A DNA stretch of 5,182 nt, from NCBI GenBank assembly GCA_017507205.1, contig JAFWBH010000069.1, positions 1-5,182 on the forward strand, in the 5' to 3' direction. Below are positions 1-5,182 of this stretch, piece by piece. The notes beneath the pieces were generated by a model. That model was not told where the DNA came from. It searched no databases and worked only from the letters and a program-made list of their open reading frames with translations. A program made the position numbers and the translations under genes. This DNA is from Clostridia bacterium (GTDB taxonomy: Bacteria; Bacillota; Clostridia; Christensenellales; CAG-917). Position 1 is the first letter of the stretch. Every line of letters begins with the position of its first letter.

Positions 1-381
1 AACCTGCTCATCACTGAATATGGTGTTCAATCCTTGGCAGGCCTCTGCATAAGCAACCTTACAAGCCTCATCATCTCAATCTGCGTATTTGTCGTGTCCT
101 GTATTCTCCTTTCAGTCATCTGCTCTATCCTTAAAGGCGCAACTGAAAGAATGAGTGACAGCGACTCAAAGGGTGTCCGTGTCACCAACCGTATCTTAGG
201 CAGTGTTGTGGGGCTGGTCATTGGCGCAGTGCTCATCCTCACAGTCTTTGCTGTGTTCAGAGCAACAGAGGACAAAATCCCCGAGGTCATCGCATACATC
301 AACGATTCAACAATCTGCAAGTTCTTCTATGATTTGAACCCCATAGGACAAGCATTTGCAAGCATTTTTACAAAACAATAA
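1..381 (+). CDS. CvpA-like integral membrane protein, 3' end (5'-truncated)
   Basis: The frame is open from the first base of the window to TAA at 379-381, giving 126 residues of a protein whose start lies upstream. A TTG at 34 could be read as a start but falls inside a continuous open frame, so I treat the gene as cut by the window edge. Two hydrophobic segments are visible, at about residues 20-44 and 65-87 of the visible part. A polar, charged loop (E49-R64) separates them, and a soluble tail of about 40 residues ends in FTKQ. The second segment opens with NRILGSVVGLVIGAVLI, which fits the N-R-x-L-G-x-x-x-G-x-x-x-G pattern typical of the last membrane helix of CvpA family proteins. That family has about 160-200 residues and four helices. 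It is required for colicin V production in E. coli and is linked to the envelope elsewhere. The visible length fits the C-terminal two thirds. Family membership is an inference from this motif and the topology; another small polytopic protein is possible. Confidence 0.6.
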   Translation, partial: NLLITEYGVQSLAGLCISNLTSLIISICVFVVSCILLSVICSILKGATERMSDSDSKGVRVTNRILGSVVGLVIGAVLILTVFAVFRATEDKIPEVIAYINDSTICKFFYDLNPIGQAFASIFTKQ

Positions 382-388
382 TCGCATC

Positions 389-414
389 AGCCCTTATTTT
401 TTAAGGGCTTTTTT
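389..414 (+). terminator. Rho-independent terminator between the CvpA-like gene and the large gene
   Basis: A perfect 8-bp stem, AGCCCTTA (389-396) with TAAGGGCT (402-409), closes a five-T loop and is followed by a U-tract. It starts 8 bases after the CvpA-like stop codon. The hairpin ends only 13 nt before the AGGAG of the next gene, so the two genes are closely packed although formally separated by a terminator. It may be partial (attenuating) or may protect a processed 3' end. Confidence 0.85.
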
Positions 415-421
415 ATATTTT

Positions 422-426
422 AGGAG
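422..426 (+). promoter_or_regulatory. Shine-Dalgarno AGGAG of the large gene
   Basis: AGGAG lies 6 nt before ATG 433 and fixes that start. It sits directly behind the U-tract of the preceding terminator. No convincing -35/-10 pair fits between the hairpin and the start, so the message reaching this site should begin upstream of the terminator. Confidence 0.85.
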
Positions 427-432
427 TAGATT

Positions 433-3400
433 ATGAAAAATTCATCAACGCAAAGGCGTCCCCGTCCCCATCGTGAACAACGCAAGGGAGGCAGAGGAAA
501 GAGTGTCCTCTCCTTCTTCTTTGGCATGCTTATGGGCATCATTCTGTTTGTGGGCGCAATTGCTGGAACAATCTATGCAGTGCTCACTGCAGTCAGCATT
601 GGCGAAATTATGGATTCTGCCGGCGCAGACCCCAACGATGTCTTTGACCAAGGCAGTGATATGCCAGACAGCTCCCTCTGGGATCTTGCATTGAAGCTTT
701 ACGGTGACGTGCCAAATATCGGCAATATGACACTCAATGAGCTTACACAAAAATATGGCGTTTCAAACAAGCTTGAAGGCTATGACAATATTGAAGGCAT
801 TGACATTTCAAGCCTTTTCGATTTGCCCATCACTGAAATCCCCAGCGGTCTTCACGATATCATCATGGGCATCACCCTGAACAATGTTGGAAACATTGCT
901 GACCTTGATTTTGCCGAATATGGCATTCCAATCCTTACAGACAACCTCAACGTCCCTATTGTTGACGCAGTTGACATCATCCTCAGCACTTTGGGGGGTG
1001 AGCTTACTCTCCGTCAAATTGAGGATAACTTTGGAATCACCCTTGGTGATGGTGGCATCTTTGATGCAATCAAGGACACTCCCCTTTCACAGCTTTCAAA
1101 TGTCGTTGACGGACTCCGTATGGTTGATCTCATCGGCGTTGACAATGACAGATTTGTTGCAACCTGCGACAATCAAGTTTATGTCAAGACAGACAGATAT
1201 GAGGTTGTCCCCTTGGATGAATTTGACCACATCAACAAAAACGCAGTGTCGTACATTTGTGGCATTGAGGACAATATTCTCCTTGAAAGAGAGCTTCGCT
1301 TCGTTCAAAAATCTGTCATTGACGAGGATGGCAACAAGCAGCTTGTCACCGATGAAAATGGCAACCCTGTCTACGTTGTAGACAATTCCTGCTATGAAGA
1401 GGCAGATCCCGACAAGATTTATTACAGATACTACGAATATGAGCCTTATGATTTCAACACAATGCCTGTCACAAGCACCTTCTATGTCAAAACATATGGC
1501 AACCACTTCATTGACAAGGGCTTTGGCTACGAGCTTGTTGAGGATGGCTTTATCGCACTTTCAAGCCTTGCATCAAACGAGGAAGGCAATGGATATGTCA
1601 CAGAGGGCAATTTTGTCAACCTTGACGGCGACATTTATGTAATGGAAAATGACAGCTTTGTCAAGGCAGATGAATATGGTGTTGACCCCTTCATCCACGA
1701 GGTTGACAGCTCAACACTCCTCACTCTCGGAAATAAGGGCTATGCAAAGATCCACACTGGCACAGCAGACGGCGCAGTGCAAGTGATTTCATATCTGGCA
1801 ATCGGCAATATTGAAAACGCAACAGATGAGCTTCAAGGTGTCAAGCTTGGTGATGTCCTTGAAATCAATGAGGACAGCGCACACATCCTTCAAGTGATGA
1901 AGGATACCTGCCTCAAAGACCTTTCAATGTCAATCGATGACCTTTTCCTCTCTGATGTCGTAGACATCACATATTCCCTCTATCAAGAGGATCCCAACGG
2001 AGATTACATTTTTGTCACGCTTCCCACAGACAAGTATGTGGAATATGATGAAGCACTTCACGCAGGCAAGGATAAATACTACCTCAGTTACGAAGAAGAT
2101 GAAAACGGCAAATATGTCCTCAAAGACGGCGAATACTATTACTATGATGAGGACGACACTGCTCTTGCCGGACTCCAAAGATACTCACAACGCTTCTATC
2201 CTGTGACTGGCACAGGACATGATAAATTCTACGTCCACGATAAAGGTGGTTATTACACCCTTTATCATCCTAAATACGGCACAAACGTCACAAGATACTC
2301 AAAGCAAACTCCCCCTGCTGAATTTGCTGGCTTCAATGACTTTATCCTTGCACCCGACTTTGTCCTTGATGATGACAACTACACCAAATTCTATTGGGAC
2401 GGCACAAAGATGGTTAAGGGTGTTGTTGAGGGTCAACCCATCTACATCCCCGGCAAAGCATCAAGCAAGGTTATGCAACGTCTTGCATCAACAACCATTG
2501 GCAATTTGTCAAAAGCATTTGATGATCTCATCCTCTCCGATGTCATAGACATCGACCCCGACATCTACGAAATCACTCACGACACATCTGACGTCAATGA
2601 GAGATACTATTACGAGGTTGATGGTGTGTTCTTTGAGGCATCACAAGATTTCATTGCAGAAAACAGCGACAAGACCTACTACATCCTTGCATCAAAGGGA
2701 ACAAGCCACATCGTCATGCGTATGATGGCACATATGCCCGTCCTTCAAATTGGCGACCGTATGAGTGAAATCGTAAATGAGCTTTATCTTGAGGACCTCA
2801 TTGATATCTACGAGTTCAACATCATTGAAGAGGACCTTGTAAATGCCGGTGTTGCTGGTGACTATTTCACACCTTATGATGAGGACTACGACAAAGTCGT
2901 AGGTGATGAAACATATCACTATGCATTCATCCCCAACCCCGATGGCAAATACTATCTCCGTGACCACGACTTTGCAAAGCTGACAGATGAGCAAGCAATG
3001 GCATTTATCAGTGCAAGTTCAATTCCTGTTGACAGTGCAAACTATACATATGCAAAATACGCCATCACCGATATCCCAAGTGCAACCTCTGCTCTTGCAT
3101 CCATCGGCTCAACCTTCAATGCTTACTTTGAGCATGAGGGCGAATATCACTATAATCCTGCTCTCTGCACATACATCATCTCAAAATTCATCAAGGATGG
3201 CTCAACAGAAGGCATGGATTCAGTCTATTTCAGAACAAATGCCGTTGACACAGTTCCCACCTATGTCAACTATCAATACAAGCTTCAAGACGACAGCTTC
3301 GTAAGCTTGCTCTATGTCCACATTCTCGGCAACTATGTGCCTTATGACGCAAGCAACCCCGTCCACGCAGATCTTGACAAATATATCCTTCTCCGTGACG

Positions 3401-4236
3401 GCTTTGACCTTGCAAGCCCAGGCCTCTCTGAAAGACAGCTCTACTACTTTGACAAGTCAACCAATCAATTCGCCACAGAAAGCAACAGCAATTCATTGGG
3501 ACTCACCTTCTTCAAGCATTCATTGAAGGCAGTTGAGGATTCTGTGGCTCTCTACTACTATGTTTCTGTTGACTTCAAATACAACGAGGATTTCACAGCT
3601 GGCATCGTCCACCAAAGATATGCAAAACAGCTGGCAGAAAACACATACGTATGCACAGATGAAGAAAACGCAACACACGCATACGTAGACGGACACGTGT
3701 ATGAAATAGACACAATGCCCAACGATGCAGTGGATGTTATCTACATCAAGGAAGAGCTGGGCTGTGTATTCAACATCGCAAATGATGAAGAAGTTGCAAG
3801 CGTCCTTTCAATTATGGATCCTTCAACCTTCAAGGTCAGCTATATCCAACAACACTCGGTTGCAGCACTGAAAGCATTTGCAGCCCACGATGTAAAGGTC
3901 GGCAAGCTCAATGAAGCAGTCAATCTCTTCACCGTCAGCGATATGGTCAGAGTTGAGCCAGACAGCATCCTTGACAATGAGGACATCAGAAATGCAAAGC
4001 TCAACGAGCTGAGTGGCGTGTTCCAAAAGAAGCTGAAATTTATGACCATCAAGGACATTCTCACTTGGTGTAGCATCACAACACTTCGTGACAATGTTTT
4101 CTCAATCATTGGTGAAGCAACTCTTGAAGATTTCTTTGCAGCACTCACCTATGAGAATGGTGAAATCCACGTCAACTTTGTCAATCTGTATGTCAACATT
4201 TACGAAACTCAACGTGAAGCAGAGGAACAAGCTTAA
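433..4236 (+). CDS. Very large single-pass exported repeat protein of unknown function (1267 aa)
   Basis: I do not recognise a named family. The start is ATG with a good AGGAG 6 nt upstream. Residues 1-24 are strongly basic (R8, R9, R11, R14, R17, K18, R21, K23). One hydrophobic helix follows at about 25-54, with G31-x3-G35 and G41-x3-G45 and no evident signal peptidase site. This predicts an N-in, C-out anchored protein with about 1210 residues outside. Residues 60-240 are Leu/Ile-rich and probably helical, with two T-L-x-x-[LI]-x-x-x-[YF]-G-[VI] motifs at 100-110 and 192-202. The rest alternates short helical modules (about 209-236, 451-478, 485-512, 680-707, 761-792, 1146-1174; e.g. DDLFLSDVVDI, DDLILSDVIDI) with long Tyr/Asp-rich, probably beta-stranded stretches. 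Turns such as DENGNPVYV and PDGKYYL recur there. The protein is acidic, has eight scattered Cys, and has no LPxTG or second membrane helix at its end (REAEEQA). No catalytic motif is apparent. Its neighbour is a CvpA-like membrane protein, which suggests an envelope role. Scaffold, adhesin or cell-wall interaction are possibilities only. Confidence 0.93.
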   Translation: MKNSSTQRRPRPHREQRKGGRGKSVLSFFFGMLMGIILFVGAIAGTIYAVLTAVSIGEIMDSAGADPNDVFDQGSDMPDSSLWDLALKLYGDVPNIGNMTLNELTQKYGVSNKLEGYDNIEGIDISSLFDLPITEIPSGLHDIIMGITLNNVGNIADLDFAEYGIPILTDNLNVPIVDAVDIILSTLGGELTLRQIEDNFGITLGDGGIFDAIKDTPLSQLSNVVDGLRMVDLIGVDNDRFVATCDNQVYVKTDRYEVVPLDEFDHINKNAVSYICGIEDNILLERELRFVQKSVIDEDGNKQLVTDENGNPVYVVDNSCYEEADPDKIYYRYYEYEPYDFNTMPVTSTFYVKTYGNHFIDKGFGYELVEDGFIALSSLASNEEGNGYVTEGNFVNLDGDIYVMENDSFVKADEYGVDPFIHEVDSSTLLTLGNKGYAKIHTGTADGAVQVISYLAIGNIENATDELQGVKLGDVLEINEDSAHILQVMKDTCLKDLSMSIDDLFLSDVVDITYSLYQEDPNGDYIFVTLPTDKYVEYDEALHAGKDKYYLSYEEDENGKYVLKDGEYYYYDEDDTALAGLQRYSQRFYPVTGTGHDKFYVHDKGGYYTLYHPKYGTNVTRYSKQTPPAEFAGFNDFILAPDFVLDDDNYTKFYWDGTKMVKGVVEGQPIYIPGKASSKVMQRLASTTIGNLSKAFDDLILSDVIDIDPDIYEITHDTSDVNERYYYEVDGVFFEASQDFIAENSDKTYYILASKGTSHIVMRMMAHMPVLQIGDRMSEIVNELYLEDLIDIYEFNIIEEDLVNAGVAGDYFTPYDEDYDKVVGDETYHYAFIPNPDGKYYLRDHDFAKLTDEQAMAFISASSIPVDSANYTYAKYAITDIPSATSALASIGSTFNAYFEHEGEYHYNPALCTYIISKFIKDGSTEGMDSVYFRTNAVDTVPTYVNYQYKLQDDSFVSLLYVHILGNYVPYDASNPVHADLDKYILLRDGFDLASPGLSERQLYYFDKSTNQFATESNSNSLGLTFFKHSLKAVEDSVALYYYVSVDFKYNEDFTAGIVHQRYAKQLAENTYVCTDEENATHAYVDGHVYEIDTMPNDAVDVIYIKEELGCVFNIANDEEVASVLSIMDPSTFKVSYIQQHSVAALKAFAAHDVKVGKLNEAVNLFTVSDMVRVEPDSILDNEDIRNAKLNELSGVFQKKLKFMTIKDILTWCSITTLRDNVFSIIGEATLEDFFAALTYENGEIHVNFVNLYVNIYETQREAEEQA
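1057..1140 (+). repeat. Protein module 1 (residues 209-236)
   Basis: This is the first copy of the 28-residue module. It contains IFDAIKDTPLSQLS followed by VVDGLRMVDLIGV. The hydrophobic pattern and the K-D-T-x-L-x-x-L-S core match module 3 (KDTCLKDLS). Confidence 0.6.
1783..1968 (+). repeat. Tandem protein modules 2 and 3 (residues 451-478 and 485-512)
   Basis: Two copies lie nearly back to back. Module 2 contains IGNIENATDEL then KLGDVLEI. Module 3 contains MKDTCLKDLS then DDLFLSDVVDI. Module 2's I-G-N-I resembles the I-G-N-L of module 4. The pair suggests that the ancestral unit was a tandem array later split by inserted Tyr/Asp-rich segments. Confidence 0.6.
2470..2553 (+). repeat. Protein module 4 (residues 680-707)
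   Basis: This copy contains TTIGNLSKAFDDLILSDVID and is the closest relative of module 3. Bases 2521-2553 match 1936-1968 at 28 of 33 positions when aligned by eye, so similarity is visible at DNA level as well as in protein. Confidence 0.65.
2713..2808 (+). repeat. Protein module 5 (residues 761-792), diverged
   Basis: This copy contains LQIGDRMSEIVNELYLEDLID and is about four residues longer than the others. It keeps the ending pattern L-x-[SE]-D-[VL]-[VI]-D-I. It begins about 50 residues after module 4, with a short Tyr-rich segment between them. Confidence 0.5.
3868..3954 (+). repeat. Protein module 6 (residues 1146-1174), degenerate
   Basis: This copy contains VKVGKLNEAVNLFTVSDMVRV and aligns with the module consensus only through V-G-x-L, the Ala/Val core and V-S-D-M-V. 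It opens the helical C-terminal region, which also carries KFMTIKDIL (about 1202-1210), similar in style to the N-terminal T-L motifs. Confidence 0.35.
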
Positions 4237-4253
4237 CCCGATTTAAACAACAA

Positions 4254-4282
4254 AAAAACGCCAACATCATGTTGGCGTTTTT
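4254..4282. terminator. Strong bidirectional Rho-independent terminator
   Basis: The 7-bp GC-rich core CGCCAAC (4259-4265) / GTTGGCG (4271-4277) extends by five A-T pairs and closes the loop ATCAT. T's follow on the + strand (4278-4282, then ATTTT). The A-run 4252-4258 provides a U-tract for transcripts on the minus strand. It ends the large gene 17 bases after its stop and also lies about 100 bp downstream of the convergent GNAT gene, so it can serve both. Confidence 0.92.
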
Positions 4283-4383
4283 ATTTTGTCTTTTTTATCA
4301 TTCAAGAGTTTACGATTGCGTTTTTATCACTTAAAACTGCTGTATTGTGAACATCTTTTCTATTTCATGTGGCAGATTTTTCA

Positions 4384-4938
4384 TTATAAAAGCTGTTTCC
4401 CATACACTCTGCCTGCCTTTCCGTAATTTCTCAAAAGTGTGTATCCGTTGCGTTCATAAAATCTGTGAGCCCCCGTGTTGAGTCCACCAACTCCAAGCAA
4501 TACACCCTTCACTCCCTTCTCTTTTAGATGGTCCTCTAATGTCTTGATGAGCTCAGTGCCAAAGCCCTTTCTCTGCCCCTCGGGGAGAATGTCTATGTGG
4601 AGATGTGCAGGATAGTTTTTTGCCATAAGTCTGTCTGATAGGTTTGCAACCACGTGAGCGAGCCACTGACCAAAGGACAGCTTGCGCACCTTTTTAAGAT
4701 AAGGCTTCATTCCTTGATCATATGCCCAGTGATCCTCTGCCGACAAAATATAGCCTATGGCATTGTCCTCATCATCTGCTAGAACAAAGCAATTGTCTGG
4801 CTCGTTGTCAAGATAATAATCGCAATACAAAAGACAGACAAGCTCCTTTGACTTGACATATTGAGGGTCTGTGGCTGTTTCCAGACAAATTTCCCTACAA
4901 TTTTCTCTATCCTTTTCTTCAAAACTGCGTATCTTCAT
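4384..4938 (-). CDS. GNAT family N-acetyltransferase (184 aa)
   Basis: This is a predicted cytoplasmic enzyme that transfers an acetyl group from acetyl-CoA to an amine; the substrate is unknown. I chose ATG at 4938-4936 (MKIRSFEEKDRENCREI) because GNAT proteins usually begin with a short I-R-x-x-x-x-x-D strand. The longer open frame back to 5058 would add 40 hydrophobic residues that run through the promoter. Motif A is clear: HLHIDILPEGQRKGFG (112-127), with the acetyl-CoA pyrophosphate loop Q-R-K-G-F-G. It is followed by the helix TELIKTLEDHLKEKG. Motif B is N154-T-G-A157-H-R-F160-Y161-E162-R-N-G165-Y. The combination H-I-D-[IV]-L-P-E, G-V-x-L-G-V-G and N-x-x-A-x-x-F-Y-E resembles bacterial GNATs related to the acetyltransferase-like domain of O-GlcNAcase; this subfamily call is from memory of the motifs. 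The gene converges on the large gene and diverges from the tRNA, apparently as a single-gene unit. Confidence 0.88.
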   Translation of the reverse strand: MKIRSFEEKDRENCREICLETATDPQYVKSKELVCLLYCDYYLDNEPDNCFVLADDEDNAIGYILSAEDHWAYDQGMKPYLKKVRKLSFGQWLAHVVANLSDRLMAKNYPAHLHIDILPEGQRKGFGTELIKTLEDHLKEKGVKGVLLGVGGLNTGAHRFYERNGYTLLRNYGKAGRVYGKQLL

Positions 4939-4951
4939 AAGTCTTGCCCTT

Positions 4952-4980
4952 ATTATATACCACAAAAACCAAAGTTTCAA
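4952..4980 (-). promoter_or_regulatory. Sigma-A-type promoter of the GNAT gene
   Basis: Read on the minus strand, TTGAAA (4980-4975), a 17-bp spacer and TATAAT (4957-4952) form a near-consensus promoter. The expected transcription start is near 4945, only about 7 nt before the ATG at 4938. The nearest SD-like AAGGG (4951-4947) would then lie upstream of, or at, the transcript end. Confidence 0.7.
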
Positions 4981-5023
4981 CAAAGAAATTTTCAATTGGT
5001 TTTGGCAAGTTTCAAAAAAATAG

Positions 5024-5052
5024 TTGACAAATGGCTGTAATAAGATTATTAT
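5024..5052 (+). promoter_or_regulatory. Near-consensus sigma-A promoter for the tRNA gene
   Basis: A perfect TTGACA (5024-5029), a 17-bp spacer and TATTAT (5047-5052) predict a start near 5059, which leaves a precursor leader of about 48 nt before the mature tRNA. A strong promoter is usual for stable RNA genes. It diverges from the GNAT promoter, with about 43 bp between the two -35 boxes. Confidence 0.82.
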
Positions 5053-5082
5053 AAACAAGCATTAATCTTCAATGCGACAAAC

Positions 5083-5104
5083 AAAATTGGTCAAAATCAA
5101 TTTT
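5083..5104 (+). repeat. Inverted repeat in the tRNA precursor leader
   Basis: AAAATTG (5083-5089) and CAATTTT (5098-5104) form a perfect 7-bp, AT-rich stem around an 8-nt loop and end two bases before the mature tRNA. It could fold in the precursor next to the RNase P cut site, or it may be chance in AT-rich DNA. Confidence 0.35.
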
Positions 5105-5106
5105 AT

Positions 5107-5182
5107 GCCTGTTTAGCTCAGTCGGTAGAGCATGCGGCTGTTAACCGCAGTGTCGGGGGTCCGAGTCCCTCAACAGGCGCCA
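5107..5182 (+). tRNA. tRNA-Asn (anticodon GTT), 3' CCA encoded
   Basis: All arms fold. The acceptor stem is GCCTGTT (5107-5113) with AACAGGC (5172-5178), seven pairs. The D stem is GCTC/GAGC (5116-5119, 5128-5131) with loop AGTCGGTA. The anticodon stem is TGCGG/CCGCA around loop CTGTTAA, with GTT at 5140-5142. The variable loop is five bases. The T stem GGGGG/CCCTC (5155-5159, 5167-5171) includes one G-T pair. The discriminator is G and the encoded CCA is 5180-5182. GTT reads AAC/AAU, so it is asparagine. The T-loop is TCCGAGT, with C where T55 (pseudouridine) is expected. The gene ends exactly at the window edge, so it is not known whether further tRNAs follow. Confidence 0.96.

Noticed and set aside
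34..36. TTG as the start of the first gene
   Set aside because: The same frame is open to base 1 and the sequence before it is protein-like. The remaining protein would lack most of a CvpA-type fold, so truncation by the window edge is more likely.
356..382. TTGCAA ... AATAAT as a promoter for the large gene
   Set aside because: The spacer is only 15 bp and both boxes are imperfect. It would also place the terminator hairpin in the 5' leader. Not strong enough to annotate.
445..4148. Many open frames of 60-165 codons on both strands inside the large gene
   Set aside because: They lie entirely within the 1267-codon frame, have no good ribosome-binding sites, and their composition reads as shadow translations of the Asp/Tyr/Leu-rich main frame.
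4275..4327. Direct repeat GCGTTTTTAT at 4275-4284 and 4318-4327
   Set aside because: Mostly a T-run following GCG. One copy is part of the terminator, and the second has no stem. Probably chance in AT-rich spacer.
4283..4383. Possible small RNA or second terminator in the convergent spacer
   Set aside because: No stable hairpin, promoter or reading frame could be seen by eye; the strong terminator at 4254-4282 already serves both strands.
4939..5058. A 40-residue hydrophobic N-terminal extension of the GNAT protein in the same frame
   Set aside because: It runs through a good -35/-10 pair and AT-rich intergenic DNA, has no clear ribosome-binding site, and the GNAT fold starts naturally at MKIRSF. 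I treat it as a chance open frame.

Overview
The window looks like a chromosomal segment from a low-to-mid GC Gram-positive bacterium, most likely an uncultured or gut-type Clostridia (Bacillota). This is an inference from the AGGAG Shine-Dalgarno, the strong sigma-A-type promoters, the hairpin plus U-tract terminators, an encoded tRNA CCA end, and the style of the proteins. No mobile element, CRISPR array or phage gene is visible.

Left part (1-4282): two co-directional envelope genes on the + strand. The first is the 3' end of a small polytopic membrane protein that resembles the CvpA (colicin V production) family. A compact Rho-independent terminator follows, and its U-tract runs almost into the ribosome-binding site of the next gene. 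That gene encodes a 1267-residue protein I cannot assign to a family. It has a very basic N-terminal tail, one membrane helix with GxxxG spacing, and about 1210 residues predicted to lie outside the cell. The outer part alternates short helical modules, repeated about six times and often containing L-S-D-V-x-D-I, with long Tyr/Asp-rich stretches that look beta-stranded. A strong bidirectional terminator (4254-4282) ends the gene.

Right part (4283-5182): about 100 bp of AT-rich convergent spacer with nothing recognisable, then a minus-strand GNAT acetyltransferase. A divergent control region of about 170 bp (4939-5106) follows, holding a good promoter for the GNAT gene and a near-consensus promoter for a tRNA-Asn(GTT), which ends exactly at the window edge. 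The tRNA has C instead of the near-universal T at position 55 of its T-loop.

The most interesting object is the 1267-aa exported repeat protein next to the CvpA-like gene. The pairing suggests a two-component envelope function, but nothing in the sequence fixes what it does. The GNAT and tRNA genes are ordinary housekeeping or accessory neighbours with no evident link to it.
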